Origin: Paenibacillus sp. NFR01
GTDB lineage: Bacteria > Bacillota > Bacilli > Paenibacillales > Paenibacillaceae
Direction: 5' to 3'
Assembly: GCF_900111565.1 (NCBI RefSeq)
Contig: NZ_FOIK01000001.1
Coordinates: 2,387,309 to 2,451,308 of the forward strand
Length of the DNA stretch: 64,000 bases
Part shown: one piece after another, positions 15,186 to 24,491 of the stretch
Position numbering within the stretch: position 1 is the first letter of the stretch
Layout of the letters: the number at the start of each line of letters is the position of its first letter
Notes under the pieces: model-generated
Seen by the model: the letters and a program-made list of their open reading frames with translations, nothing else
What the model was told of the DNA's origin: nothing
Databases searched by the model: none
Position numbers and translations under genes: made by a program

Positions 15186-15629
15186 TTATTCTTTGCTGTC
15201 GATAATTAGAGTAACAGGACCCCAATTGATCAAGGACACGTCCATCATTGCGCCGAACACGCCGGTCTCGACCGGGAGCCCATTCGCCGCGATCCGCTCG
15301 TTGAAATTCCGGTAAAGTCCGAGTGCCTCGTCAGGGGCGGCGGCAGCCATAAAATTCGGCCGGCGGCCTTTGCGGCAGTCGCCGTACAAGGTAAACTGCG
15401 AAACCGACAAGATGCTGCCGCCGATATCGGTGACGCTGTGATTCATTTTCCCGGCATCATCTTCAAAAATACGCAATCCCGCGACTTTATCGGCTAAATA
15501 TTGCGCATCCTTCTCCGTATCGCCATGGGTTACGCCGACCAGCAGCAACAAACCTTCTCCGATGGCCCCGACGATTTCGCCGTCCACGGTCACCTTCGCT
15601 TCCTTGCAGCGTTGTACTACAACTCTCAC
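15186..15629 (-). CDS. dtd: D-aminoacyl-tRNA deacylase
   Basis: A 147-residue cytosolic enzyme that removes D-amino acids (and Gly from tRNA-Ala) from mischarged tRNA. It has full length, the start [21 protein letters not shown], the active-site segment [19 protein letters not shown] and the C-terminal [11 protein letters not shown], the two cross-subunit motifs of the family. It begins 20 nt after the relA stop and ends before a strong terminator, so relA-dtd is a two-gene operon as in Bacillus. Confidence 0.96.
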   Translation of the reverse strand: MRVVVQRCKEAKVTVDGEIVGAIGEGLLLLVGVTHGDTEKDAQYLADKVAGLRIFEDDAGKMNHSVTDIGGSILSVSQFTLYGDCRKGRRPNFMAAAAPDEALGLYRNFNERIAANGLPVETGVFGAMMDVSLINWGPVTLIIDSKE

Positions 15630-15649
15630 TTCTTCTTCAGCTCCTGCGC

Positions 15650-17830
15650 TTATTGCATAATCCGGTTCACCGTATAGACATCCTTGACCCGCTTCACCCG
15701 GTCCACCACCGATTGCAGATGGTCGGTATTGCGGATCAGGATGGTCATATGGATCATGGCCATTTTATTTTTGTCCGAACGGCCTGTAACCGCCGAAATA
15801 TTGGTCTTGCTCTCCGAGACGGCCTGCAGTACTTCATTCAGCAACCCGTTGCGGTCATGGCCGGTAATTTCGATATCGACGCTGTAATTGCCGTCCATGC
15901 TCTCTTCCCATTCCACCTCAATGACGCGCGCCGCCTCTTCGCCTTCGCCGTCAAGCGGGATGTTCGCACAGTCGGAGCGGTGCACCGACACGCCTCTGCC
16001 GCGCGTTACATAGCCGATAATGTCGTCGCCCGGCACGGGATTGCAGCATCTGGCGAAACGCACCAGCAGATTGTCGATCCCTTTGACCCGCACGCCGTTC
16101 GTCGGCTGGCTTCGTTTTTCAGGAGCAGGTTTGATCTCCTTCATGGAATTCGACAGCTCCAGATGTCCGGCTGACTCTTCCTGTTCCCTGCGTACTTTTT
16201 CCGTCAGCTTGTTCGCGATTTGCGCCGCTGTAATGCCTCCGAATCCGACCGCTGACAGCATGTCGTCGATATCGCCGAAAGCGAATTTTTTCGCCACATC
16301 GTTAAGTTTGTCTTCGGTTACCCACTCAGTAGGATCAAAGTTCAGGCGCTTCAGCTCGCGTTCGACCGCTTCCCGGCCCTTCTCCACGTTCTCTTCGCGT
16401 TTTTCCTTTTTGAACCATTGCTTGATTTTACTGCGCGCATGGGAGGATTGGGCGATCTTCAGCCAGTCGCGGCTTGGTCCGTACGAGTTTTTGGAGGTCA
16501 GGATTTCGACAATATCCCCAGTCTTTAGCTTATGATCCAGCGGTACGATCCGGCCGTTAACCTTGGCGCCAATCGTCCGGTTGCCGACTTCGGTATGGAT
16601 GCGGAATGCAAAATCCAGCGGAACCGATCCCGCCGGCAGCTCTACCACTTCGCCTTTTGGCGTAAATACGAATACCAGGTCGGAGAAAAAGTCCATCTTC
16701 AGCGATTCGACAAATTCCTCTGCGTCCTTAGCCTCATGCTGCAGCTCCAGAATTTCGCGGAAAAACGGCATCCGGTTCTCCGGGTTCACGTTGTTGGCTG
16801 TGCCTTCCTTATACGCCCAGTGGGCGGCAATCCCGAACTCCGCGGTACGGTGCATCTCCCAGGTACGGATCTGTACTTCGGTCGGCTCGCCTCCCGGACC
16901 AACCACGGTTGTATGTAGCGATTGGTACATGTTCGCTTTGGGCATAGCAATATAATCCTTGAAACGCCCTGGCATCGGCTTCCAAAGGGTATGAATGATT
17001 CCAAGCGTGGCATAACAGTCCTTGATATTGTCCACGATAATCCGGATCGCCAACAAATCATAGATCTCGTTAAACTGCTTGTTTTTGGTGTTCATCTTGT
17101 TATAGACGCTGTAAATATGCTTGGGGCGGCCCGACAAGTCGCCTTCGATCCCCATTTCGTCCAGCTTGGCGCGAATCCGTCCGATGACGCTGTCGATAAA
17201 CTGCTCCCGTTCCGCCCGCTTTTTGTGCATCAAATTGGCAATCCGGTAATACTGCTGCGGATTCAGGTAGCGGAGCGCAATATCTTCCATCTCCCATTTG
17301 ATGGCGGAAATCCCGAGGCGGTCGGCGATGGGACAAAAAATCTCCAGCGTTTCGTACGAAATGCGGCGCTGGGATTCCTCCGACTGATATTTCAGCGTAC
17401 GCATATTGTGCAGGCGATCTGCCAGTTTGATCACGATAACCCGGATATCCTGGGCCATGGCGATGAACATTTTGCGGTAATTTTCGTTCTGCTGCTCTTC
17501 CTTCGAGCGGAAACGGATGCGTTCCAGCTTCGTCAGCCCGTCGACCAGCATGGCGCAGGTATCGCCGAAAGCCCCTCGGATCTGCTCCAGCGACACGGTC
17601 GTATCCTCAACGACGTCATGCAGCAGCGCGGCGATTATGGAAATGACATCCATCTGCATGTTTACGACAATATCCGCAACCGCCAGCGGGTGCAGAATAT
17701 AAGGTTCACCCGATTTCCGGACCTGCCCGTGATGTGCCTGATCGGCGAACTCGTAGGCGTCCCGGATGCGGGAAAGATCTTTTTCTTTAATATAGGCGCC
17801 GGCCTTTTCGATTAATTGCTCTATGCCCAT
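15650..17830 (-). CDS. relA: Bifunctional (p)ppGpp synthetase/hydrolase
   Basis: A 726-residue long Rel protein that makes and degrades (p)ppGpp in amino-acid starvation. The order is HD hydrolase ([14 protein letters not shown], then [12 protein letters not shown] with the HD pair intact), synthetase ([35 protein letters not shown]), TGS ([20 protein letters not shown]), a zinc-finger/CC region ([15 protein letters not shown]) and a C-terminal ACT domain. With the HD motif intact it is probably bifunctional. The open frame runs to 17959, but ATG 17830 begins the conserved [10 protein letters not shown]. The ribosome site AAAGGGA is unusually far away. A terminator lies inside its leader at 17933-17971. 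Confidence 0.96.
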   Translation of the reverse strand: MGIEQLIEKAGAYIKEKDLSRIRDAYEFADQAHHGQVRKSGEPYILHPLAVADIVVNMQMDVISIIAALLHDVVEDTTVSLEQIRGAFGDTCAMLVDGLTKLERIRFRSKEEQQNENYRKMFIAMAQDIRVIVIKLADRLHNMRTLKYQSEESQRRISYETLEIFCPIADRLGISAIKWEMEDIALRYLNPQQYYRIANLMHKKRAEREQFIDSVIGRIRAKLDEMGIEGDLSGRPKHIYSVYNKMNTKNKQFNEIYDLLAIRIIVDNIKDCYATLGIIHTLWKPMPGRFKDYIAMPKANMYQSLHTTVVGPGGEPTEVQIRTWEMHRTAEFGIAAHWAYKEGTANNVNPENRMPFFREILELQHEAKDAEEFVESLKMDFFSDLVFVFTPKGEVVELPAGSVPLDFAFRIHTEVGNRTIGAKVNGRIVPLDHKLKTGDIVEILTSKNSYGPSRDWLKIAQSSHARSKIKQWFKKEKREENVEKGREAVERELKRLNFDPTEWVTEDKLNDVAKKFAFGDIDDMLSAVGFGGITAAQIANKLTEKVRREQEESAGHLELSNSMKEIKPAPEKRSQPTNGVRVKGIDNLLVRFARCCNPVPGDDIIGYVTRGRGVSVHRSDCANIPLDGEGEEAARVIEVEWEESMDGNYSVDIEITGHDRNGLLNEVLQAVSESKTNISAVTGRSDKNKMAMIHMTILIRNTDHLQSVVDRVKRVKDVYTVNRIMQ

Positions 17831-17932
17831 TCTCGTCGTATCCGTTCCCTTTCTATTTGAAAGCCCCGTTAACCGGGCTCCCGAAGTTATAGACCCTGCT
17901 CCCCTTTTAATGCTGCTGGTTCTGGGTAAGAT

Positions 17933-17971
17933 AAAAAAGGAACCCGCAAACAAAAACAATTGCAGGTTACC
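17933..17971 (-). terminator. Intrinsic terminator inside the relA leader (possible attenuator)
   Basis: Arms 17960-17971 and 17939-17949 pair over about 11 bp with one bulge (AACCTGCAA with TTGCGGGTT), followed by TTTTTT on the minus strand. The next gene upstream on this strand is none; the neighbour at 18210 runs the other way. It therefore lies between the relA promoter and relA, 100 nt before the start codon. A small palindrome CAGGTAACCTG overlaps its 5' arm and could compete. Confidence 0.6.
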
Positions 17972-18015
17972 TGTTGTCCATTGGCTGCACTACATGCAGT
18001 TTAAAGTTGTCTATA

Positions 18016-18044
18016 ATTATGACGCTTGCGAGGGATTACGTCAA
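18016..18044 (-). promoter_or_regulatory. Sigma-A promoter of relA
   Basis: TTGACG (18039-18044), 17-bp spacer, CATAAT (18016-18021) on the minus strand. Transcription would start near 18009, giving a leader of about 180 nt. Confidence 0.65.
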
Positions 18045-18120
18045 CACTTGACGGGCTGCGGAATGTCCCGCCATGTAAAAGGAAAGTAAAGGCGATTTCG
18101 TGGCACTTGCAAATTTGTTG

Positions 18121-18149
18121 TTGTCAAACTTGACCTTTCTATTTAATCT
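18121..18149 (+). promoter_or_regulatory. Sigma-A promoter of the uracil permease gene
   Basis: TTGTCA (18121-18126), 17-bp spacer, TAATCT (18144-18149). No PyrR-binding loop was recognised between it and the gene. Confidence 0.5.
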
Positions 18150-18209
18150 AGTAAAGGCGGTTTTTCGGACCCTCCCATAATTCTGACAAAGAAAGAGAAG
18201 TGAACTCCA

Positions 18210-19514
18210 TTGCAACGCGAAATTCAAGTTAACGAAAGACTCCCTTTGGGCCCCGGCTTTCTGCTGAGTCTGCAGCATTTGTTCGCCATGTTTGGCAGCA
18301 CGGTGCTTGTCCCTAATTTGTTCGGGGTGGACCCGAGCACCATCCTGCTGATGAACGGTATCGGCACCTTGCTTTATATCTTGATCTGCCGAGGCAAAAT
18401 CCCGGCGTACCTCGGATCAAGCTTTGCCTTTATCTCCCCGGTGCTGTCCGTACTGGGCAAACACGCAAACGATCATCAGCACGGATATTCGCTGGTGCTT
18501 GGAGCGTTTATCATAACCGGCGTTATTTTCGTTCTTGTCGCCCTGCTCGTCCGTTTTGCCGGCACCGGCTGGATCGACGTCGTTTTCCCTCCGGCAGTTA
18601 TGGGTGCCATCGTTGCCACCATCGGCCTTGAGCTTGTCCCCGTAGCGGCGCAAATGGCCGGTTTTATTGCCCCTTCCGGCGCAGCGGCTGACTGGAGCCC
18701 GGACGGCAAAGCCATTACTCTTTCCCTGGTTACTCTCGGCGTCACCGTTATCGGCGCAGTACTATTCCGCGGTTTCCCCAAAATCATACATATCCTGATC
18801 GGGATCGTAACCGGCTATGTACTGGCCTACATCATGGGCGAGGTGAATACGGGAGCGATTTCGGATGCCAGCTTCCTCTCCCATCCTACCTTCACTGCCC
18901 CTTCCTTTGATTGGCAAGTTATTCTAACGATTATTCCGGTATCCCTGGTCGTAATCGTTGAACATATCGGGCATCTGCTCGTAACCAGCAACATCGTCGG
19001 CAAAGACCTGGCCAAGGATCCAGGGTTGGACCGTTCCCTCTTCGGCAACGGCATTTCCACCATTATTTCCGGTTTCGTCGGCTCGACGCCTAACACAACC
19101 TATGGCGAAAACATCGGCGTGATGGCGCTCACCAAAGTATATTCCGTCTTCGTTATCGGCGGCGCAGCGGTCATCGCGATTATCCTGTCTTTCTCCGGTA
19201 CCTTCTCGTCGGTCATCTCCAATATTCCGTCCCCGGTAATGGGCGGCGTGTCGCTCCTACTGTTCGGTGTCATTGCGGCTTCCGGTTTACGGATTTTCGT
19301 AGAGCAAAAGGTGGATTTCTCAAAACCGACCAACATGCTGCTCGCTACGCTCGTGCTCGTTGTCGGCATCAGCGGCATAAAGCTTGATCTTGGGAATGTT
19401 GAACTGAAAGGCATGGCGCTGGCCACCATCGTCGGCATCGTGTTGTCCCTGTTCTTTAAACTGATTGAGGTGCTCGGTCTGTCCAACGAAAAAGAAGAAA
19501 AGTCCGCGCATTAA
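18210..19514 (+). CDS. NCS2-family nucleobase permease, probably uracil (UraA/PyrP-like)
   Basis: A 434-residue polytopic membrane protein for nucleobase:proton symport. The start LPLGPGFLLSLQHLFAMFGSTVLVPNLFGVD is typical of UraA/PyrP, and later IPAYLGSSFAFISPVLSV and the helix-10 signature VEHIGHLLVTSNIVG with TPNTTYGENIGVMALTKVYS are present; the Glu residues in these are substrate ligands in UraA. The size is normal. The start is TTG with a weak ribosome site (GAGAAG). Xanthine permeases are the close alternative, but the QHLFAMFGSTVLVP motif favours uracil. It is divergent from relA and ends in a terminator. Confidence 0.9.
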   Translation: MQREIQVNERLPLGPGFLLSLQHLFAMFGSTVLVPNLFGVDPSTILLMNGIGTLLYILICRGKIPAYLGSSFAFISPVLSVLGKHANDHQHGYSLVLGAFIITGVIFVLVALLVRFAGTGWIDVVFPPAVMGAIVATIGLELVPVAAQMAGFIAPSGAAADWSPDGKAITLSLVTLGVTVIGAVLFRGFPKIIHILIGIVTGYVLAYIMGEVNTGAISDASFLSHPTFTAPSFDWQVILTIIPVSLVVIVEHIGHLLVTSNIVGKDLAKDPGLDRSLFGNGISTIISGFVGSTPNTTYGENIGVMALTKVYSVFVIGGAAVIAIILSFSGTFSSVISNIPSPVMGGVSLLLFGVIAASGLRIFVEQKVDFSKPTNMLLATLVLVVGISGIKLDLGNVELKGMALATIVGIVLSLFFKLIEVLGLSNEKEEKSAH

Positions 19515-19530
19515 TCCGATATGAACAAGA

Positions 19531-19571
19531 AAGCGTCCCTCGCCATGCAAGTGGTGACGGGACGCTTTTTT
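19531..19571 (+). terminator. Terminator of the uracil permease gene
   Basis: AAGCGTCCC (19531-19539) pairs with GGGACGCTT (19559-19567), followed by TTTTTAG. Confidence 0.85.
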
Positions 19572-19665
19572 AGAGGCGGGCTCGGGCAACATAGGAAAAA
19601 GCGTAGTTCCGATGCAGTGCTGGGGGGGTGAGGCGTTAGGAGGAATGGTGGCCTGCGCTGCGCTT

Positions 19666-19745
19666 GCTCCGGCGGTTGGCGGGGCCAACGCTGGACTTGC
19701 TCCGGCGGTTGGCTGTGGCCTGCGCTGCGCTGCTCCGGCGGTTGG
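19666..19745. repeat. 33-bp-period repeat (GCTCCGGCGGTTGG x3)
   Basis: The 14-mer GCTCCGGCGGTTGG begins at 19666, 19699 and 19732, exactly 33 bp apart. The intervening parts partly repeat too (GTGGCCTGCGCTGCGCT occurs twice, before the first and third). It stops 13 bp before composite element copy 2. Confidence 0.75.
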
Positions 19746-19757
19746 ACTGCCTATGAC

Positions 19758-19941
19758 TAACGGACCTCAGCGCCGTTATTTTCGGGAAATAGGCCTATTT
19801 CCCAACCTAACGGACATGAGCGCCGTTATTGCTGGCCATAGAGCCTAAAATGCTCCATTTGCACAGCAATAAGGTCTCTGAGGTCCGTTAGCACTTGTAA
19901 TATCAAGTTTTTCACCCAAATAAGGGCGCTCATGTCCGTTA
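19758..19941. repeat. Composite palindromic element, copy 2 (four 23-bp units)
   Basis: Forward units 19758-19780 and 19808-19830; reverse units 19868-19890 and 19919-19941. Unit starts are 50, 60 and 51 bp apart. The spacer between the forward units is itself a hairpin (GGGAAATAGGCCTATTTCCC). Confidence 0.8.
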
Positions 19942-20161
19942 GCTTCCTGGTGAAAGTTCCTGGGGGAGCATTTCTGCAGAGCGTTTTTCAAAACGTTCCT
20001 CGTGTGTACCTTCAGTGTCTTCCTTCAGTGTGTCTTCCTACAGAGATTTCCTAGAGTGTGTCCCTGTAGTATGTTTCTCCAAAGCGTTTCTGCTGAGCGA
20101 TTCTGCTGAACGTTCTCAGCGGAGTTGAAATGTCACTCTCTTGAATTACATTTTTACCAAC
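19942..20161. other. Gene-free, T-rich degenerate repeat region
   Basis: No supported gene. Loose repeats of short blocks such as CAGTGTGTCTTCCT, TTCAGTGT and GCTGAACG give it a decayed-satellite look. Confidence 0.45.
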
Positions 20162-20212
20162 AAAAAACGCAAAGCCGCGATCCTCCATCAAGGGAAGAAT
20201 CGCGGCCCTGCG
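20162..20212 (-). terminator. Terminator of apt
   Basis: CGCAAAGCCGCGAT (20168-20181) faces ATCGCGGCCCTGCG (20199-20212), a stem of 13-14 bp with one or two mismatches. It is followed by TTTTTTG on the minus strand. Confidence 0.85.
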
Positions 20213-20269
20213 TATAATGAAGCCAACCCTACTCGTTATTTCCCGGGAAAAGCTTTTCTCGCCAAGAAA

Positions 20270-20788
20270 TCAGTCTTCGTAGGTAAGCAGCGATACGACT
20301 TCGATATCCGGCAGTTTGTTGCGTCCGGCCAATTGCTCCAGCTCGATCAGGAAAGCAGCGCCGACCACATTGCCGCCAAGCTGCTGCACCAGGTTAACCG
20401 CTGTGGAGATCGTACCGCCAGTAGCAAGCAGATCGTCGGCGATCAACACGTTTTGACCCGGCTGAATGGCATCTGTATGTACGGCCAGTTTGTCTTTGCC
20501 GTATTCCAGATCATAGCCGACTTCAATCGTTTCCGAAGGGAGCTTCCCGCTCTTGCGGATCGGCACGAAGCCGACGCCCAGCGCGTAAGCAAGCGGCGCG
20601 CCTACGACAAATCCGCGGGCTTCCGGACCGGCGATCACATCGATTTTCATGTGTGCAACCAATGCCTTCAGTTCATTGATGGCGCTGCGGTACTGCTCGC
20701 CGTCCTTGAGCAGCGTTGTTATATCTTTAAAGCTGATACCCGGTTGCGGGAAATCCGGAATAACCCGGATGCTGTCTTTAAAATTCAT
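20270..20788 (-). CDS. apt: Adenine phosphoribosyltransferase
   Basis: A 172-residue cytosolic salvage enzyme that forms AMP from adenine and PRPP. It has the normal length, the start [22 protein letters not shown] (family signature), the substrate loop [18 protein letters not shown] and the PRPP-binding motif [13 protein letters not shown]. The ATG at 20788 is preceded by AGGAGATGAT, and this ribosome site is joined directly to the 63-bp tandem repeat at 20805-20930. The order recJ-apt-relA follows Bacillus, though here a permease and repeats intervene before relA. Confidence 0.97.
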   Translation of the reverse strand: MNFKDSIRVIPDFPQPGISFKDITTLLKDGEQYRSAINELKALVAHMKIDVIAGPEARGFVVGAPLAYALGVGFVPIRKSGKLPSETIEVGYDLEYGKDKLAVHTDAIQPGQNVLIADDLLATGGTISTAVNLVQQLGGNVVGAAFLIELEQLAGRNKLPDIEVVSLLTYED

Positions 20789-20804
20789 GATATCATCTCC
20801 TAAA

Positions 20805-20930
20805 AGTTTTGCGGGTTAAACACCCGCGCTAGTACTTCAGCAAAACTCGCTTCGAAAGCATAGTCTTAGTTTTGCGGGGTAAAGACCCGCGCTAGTACTT
20901 CAGCAAAACTCGCTTCGAAAGCATAGTCTT
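20805..20930 (-). repeat. Two tandem 63-bp repeats upstream of apt (AGTTTTG family)
   Basis: Unit 1 is 20805-20867 and unit 2 is 20868-20930; they differ at 2 of 63 bases, and a decayed third start follows at 20931. Each unit has outer arms AGTTTTGC / GCAAAACT and an inner hairpin GCGGG / CCCGC, plus a small GCTT-CGA-AAGC hairpin. One of the two differences falls at the end of the inner stem. The repeat runs into the apt ribosome site in the same way as the single element before helD (4674-4719). Confidence 0.85.
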
Positions 20931-20969
20931 CGTTTTTCGGGTTAAACACACATCTGTGTTGCCTCGAGC

Positions 20970-23375
20970 CTAGGATACCCCGGTACGGCGGGTAAACATC
21001 CATTCGTGGATGTCGCTGGAGCTGCCGTCAAGCAAATATTGCTCCATCTCGGCGATTTGGCTGAGTCGGATATAATTCAGCGACGCGGTCAGGTTCTTCG
21101 CTTGCGGTTGCTTTACGAATACCACTTGGCCCTGACTGCGCTCGATAAACTCCAGTTCTTCAAAGACATCAAGCATTTTGCGGATCATCCGCGGCGAGAG
21201 CTCGCTTTGCCGGCACAGCCGCAGCAGTGCTTCCTGCTCTTTGACCGGCGAAGCCGCGATTGCGGCCAGCATTTTGTACAGGGAAATAAACAGCTCGCGA
21301 GTCGGCTTGAACAGCCGCTCCTTCACCCCGCTTCGGGCCGGATGCAGCAGCGCGATGTTGTCGGCCTGCGGCAATCCCGCAAGTACGGCTTCCAGCTGCT
21401 CGGGCGTATCCGGCAGGTCAATCAAGCAAAGCAGCGACAGGCGGCCATCCTCGCGGACCGTTGCCCCTTCGTGCAGCTTTGAAATACCGCCGCTATCCTC
21501 GTACACCCACAGCGTCATATCCTTCAGCGGAGCGAGCGGCGTCATCCGGCTCGCCGCAAGCACGGCGGCCGCCTGGAATGGTGCCTGTCCTTGATAAGGC
21601 AGCAGCGCTTCACGCAGCTCGGCCGCTTTCCCGACCGCGTCCTTGGTGCCGCGCAGGTCAAAGAGCTGAACCTGAGGCACCGCAACATCCTGCAGCATCA
21701 GCTGCGGCTTGCGGCTGCCGTTCCACTCGTTTATCGTCAACTCGCAAAGCGCGTCCAGCTTCGTTCCGGGCGGAAGCAGTTCGGCAAGGGAACCTTTGCC
21801 AAAGGCGATGGCCTCCAGCGAGCTTTTTCCCTGCTGCAGCACGAGCTTGAGATGTTTGCCTTCCTGCCCGAGCTTACGGGTCTCTTTGACCTCCGCCCCG
21901 CGGACAATAAACCGCGGCAGCGGATTGGCCATGCCGAACGGCGCCAGCCGTTCGATCTCGGCGGCGGCGTTCAGCGTCAGCTGGGACAGCTCCGCTTCAA
22001 AATCCGCCGCCGTCCAGGCTACGAAATCCTCCGGCTTCAGCACGCCGGCGGCATATCGGTTGAGCGCCGCAGCGAAGGCTTCAAGCTGGTCTTTATGCAG
22101 GCTCATGCCTGCAGCCGCGGGATGACCGCCGTAATGATCCATCAGTTCGGCACAGGAAGTAAGCGCCTCGTAGATATCGAGACCGGGGATGGAACGGGCC
22201 GAGCCCTTGCACATCCCCGTGTCCGGGTGGATATCGAGAATAATGACCGGCCGGTAATATTTCTCCAGCAGGCGGGCAGCAACGATGCCGACTACTCCGA
22301 CATTCCAGCCCTGGTCAGCCAATACGATGATATCCGGGAGGGTTCCCCCCGCGGTCTGCCGCTCCAGCATAGCCGTTGCTTCTTCGACGATGCGCTCCAC
22401 AATCTGCTGCCGCTCTTTGTTCAGCAAATCCAGCTCATCGGCCAGCTTCTCGGCTTCTACCGGATCGCTTGTCGTAAGCAGCGCCACGGCGCGGCCGGCA
22501 TGATCAAGCCGGCCGCTAGCATTGATCCGCGGCGCCATGCCGAAGGCGATGTTCGTCGCATTCACCGCGCCTGCCGTCACGCCGCTCACGCCGAGCAGCG
22601 CGCGAACGCCCGGAAACGGCGATTGACGCATGCTGACCAGCCCTTTGCGGACAAGGGAACGGTTCTCCCCGAGCAGCGGCATCAGATCGGCCACGGTACC
22701 GATGGCCGCGATTTCGGCCCATTCCGGAGGAACGTCCCCGCCAAGCAGCGCTTCCGCCAGCTTATAGGCAACGCCGACGCCGGCCAGACCTTTGAACGGA
22801 TAAGGGCAATCATGCTGTTTCGGATTGATCAGCGCATAGGCTTCCGGGAGCTGTTCCGGCGGCTCATGATGGTCAGTCACGATGACATCGATTCCAAGCT
22901 CTGTGGCATATGCGATCTGCGAAACAGCGCTGATCCCGGTATCGACCGTGATGACCAGCGTAACTCCCTGCTGCTTGGCAAAATCCAGCGCATGGTTGTG
23001 CAGGCCATACCCTTCGTTCGAACGATGCGGAATGTAGGTATCGAAGGAAGCGCCCAGGTGCCGCAGCAAATAAATCATAAGCGTCGTACTGGATACCCCG
23101 TCGGCATCGTAATCGCCGTAGACCAGAATATGCTCTTCCTCTTCCAGTGCTTTGCGGATTCGCGGAACGGCTGCCGCCATTCCTTTCAGCAGATAGGGAT
23201 CATAGCTTTCTCCTTCTCCGCCGTCCATAAACAGCAGCGCCGCTTCCGGCCGGGTAAACCCCCGGTTCACCAGCAGGGATGAAAGAAGCGGAGAAACAGA
23301 AAGGCTCCGGGCCAATTCCGCAGCGGTTTGCGGATCGGTTGCCGGAGAATGCCATTTGGTTTTAGATTGAAGCAA
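20970..23375 (-). CDS. recJ: Single-stranded-DNA-specific exonuclease RecJ
   Basis: An 801-residue 5'-3' exonuclease for recombination and repair. The DHH phosphoesterase core holds ILVYGDYDADGVSSTTLMIY (motif I), ITVDTGISA and VTDHHEPPEQLPEAYALINP (the DHH motif), followed by DHHA1 (GVVGIVAARLLEKYYRPVII, then GSARSIPGLDIYEAL) and an OB-fold domain. The extra C-terminal 220 residues are like those in Bacillus RecJ and not in E. coli. The start is TTG with AAAGGTG 8 nt upstream. It is preceded by a CDF transporter gene 31 nt away, so the two are probably co-transcribed. Confidence 0.96.
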   Translation of the reverse strand: MLQSKTKWHSPATDPQTAAELARSLSVSPLLSSLLVNRGFTRPEAALLFMDGGEGESYDPYLLKGMAAAVPRIRKALEEEEHILVYGDYDADGVSSTTLMIYLLRHLGASFDTYIPHRSNEGYGLHNHALDFAKQQGVTLVITVDTGISAVSQIAYATELGIDVIVTDHHEPPEQLPEAYALINPKQHDCPYPFKGLAGVGVAYKLAEALLGGDVPPEWAEIAAIGTVADLMPLLGENRSLVRKGLVSMRQSPFPGVRALLGVSGVTAGAVNATNIAFGMAPRINASGRLDHAGRAVALLTTSDPVEAEKLADELDLLNKERQQIVERIVEEATAMLERQTAGGTLPDIIVLADQGWNVGVVGIVAARLLEKYYRPVIILDIHPDTGMCKGSARSIPGLDIYEALTSCAELMDHYGGHPAAAGMSLHKDQLEAFAAALNRYAAGVLKPEDFVAWTAADFEAELSQLTLNAAAEIERLAPFGMANPLPRFIVRGAEVKETRKLGQEGKHLKLVLQQGKSSLEAIAFGKGSLAELLPPGTKLDALCELTINEWNGSRKPQLMLQDVAVPQVQLFDLRGTKDAVGKAAELREALLPYQGQAPFQAAAVLAASRMTPLAPLKDMTLWVYEDSGGISKLHEGATVREDGRLSLLCLIDLPDTPEQLEAVLAGLPQADNIALLHPARSGVKERLFKPTRELFISLYKMLAAIAASPVKEQEALLRLCRQSELSPRMIRKMLDVFEELEFIERSQGQVVFVKQPQAKNLTASLNYIRLSQIAEMEQYLLDGSSSDIHEWMFTRRTGVS

Positions 23376-23406
23376 ATCGGTTCACCTTTCTCTCAGTCCT
23401 TCCGGA

Positions 23407-24369
23407 CTACTGAAGCAGCGTAGGAACATCATTATCGGCCAACTCGTGATTGCTTTTATACGGATACCCCGGATCATAAGGCACAACATCGATATGCACC
23501 TCGCCCACATGGACGAAACGGTGCTGAAGCAGCTTTCTTGCACATTCGGATATATCCTGCGCTTCCAGGACGGTCGTCCGCGGATTTACGCTGATCTTCA
23601 CCTGTAGATTGACATAACGGCCTTGCTCCAGTGCTTTCATTTGCTCTACACGGATCACGCCGTGCACACGCTGAACGGTATCAATAAAGTTCGTTGTTTC
23701 CTCGGAAGGAATTTCCTGCGGTTTTTTGCTGTAGACCGAACTCATAATCAGCACGTAACCTTTGCGAAGGATCAGGCACCCGGCAAGCAGCGCGCTGATC
23801 GGGTCCATATATAGCAGCGGGTGAAGGTTGAAGTAACCGCCTGCCATGGATAGCGTGATGCCGAGAAATACGGTTATGGATGTATAAAGACTGTAGCGGT
23901 GGCTGTCTGCGTAAGCGGCGTGGCTGCCGTCTCCCACTTTTTTAAAGAAGCGGTATTGGTATTGAAAAACGGCTTCCTTGATGACGATGGACAACAGCAC
24001 GGCGGCAAGCGCGGCTTGGCCCGGAGCGGATTGATGGCCGCTCGTCAGGTTGCGGATGCCCGAAAATGCGATTTGCAGCCCGCCCATCAGAATGATCACG
24101 GAAAAAAGGACGGCGAGAATCGGCTCTTTGCCTTCCTGCCTATTCTTCGCCTTGTGTGCAGTTTTACCCGCCTGAGGCTGCTTTGAACGCCAAGGCAGCA
24201 CTTCAGCCAGCTTGGCTGCGGCATCCGCCCCCGAATACAGGGCATCGCCGATCAGCGCCTTGCTTCCGGAAATGTAACCGACGCCCCCCTTTGCCAGCGC
24301 CAGCGCCATATCGCTGACAACGCCGCTCCAGACGACCGTCTCCGGTTGCGGTGATGGTTTGTCATTCAT
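23407..24369 (-). CDS. Cation diffusion facilitator (CDF) family metal transporter
   Basis: A 320-residue membrane protein that probably exports divalent metals (Zn, Mn, Fe or Co). It has about six helices in the first 220 residues, including GGVGYISGSKALIGDALYSGADAAAK, where the ligand positions after helix 2 read DALYSGAD rather than the HxxxD form, and HAAYADSHRYSLYTSITV, where helix 5 has D-S-H. A cytosolic C-terminal dimer domain follows (VLEAQDISECARKLL, then VGEVHIDVVPYD). The metal cannot be named. It lies between recJ and secF, a place where Bacillus has unrelated small genes. Confidence 0.88.
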   Translation of the reverse strand: MNDKPSPQPETVVWSGVVSDMALALAKGGVGYISGSKALIGDALYSGADAAAKLAEVLPWRSKQPQAGKTAHKAKNRQEGKEPILAVLFSVIILMGGLQIAFSGIRNLTSGHQSAPGQAALAAVLLSIVIKEAVFQYQYRFFKKVGDGSHAAYADSHRYSLYTSITVFLGITLSMAGGYFNLHPLLYMDPISALLAGCLILRKGYVLIMSSVYSKKPQEIPSEETTNFIDTVQRVHGVIRVEQMKALEQGRYVNLQVKISVNPRTTVLEAQDISECARKLLQHRFVHVGEVHIDVVPYDPGYPYKSNHELADNDVPTLLQ

Positions 24370-24446
24370 TACGAGGCCCCCTTACCACTAGCAAGTAATC
24401 CCATGATGATGCAGCACACGGGAACAGCGCATTCCTAAAGAGTTCG

Positions 24447-24476
24447 AAAAGCCGCGTCGCTTTTGACGCGGCTTTT
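24447..24476. terminator. Terminator after secDF
   Basis: AAAAGCCGCGTC (24447-24458) pairs with GACGCGGCTTTT (24465-24476), symmetric with a 6-nt loop. It lies just downstream of secF on the minus strand. Confidence 0.85.
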
Positions 24477-24491
24477 CAAAGAAGCTTGAAC

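Noticed and set aside
21591..23282. 563-codon plus-strand open frame across recJ
   Set aside because: Antisense shadow of recJ, with no recognisable domain and no plausible start signal.
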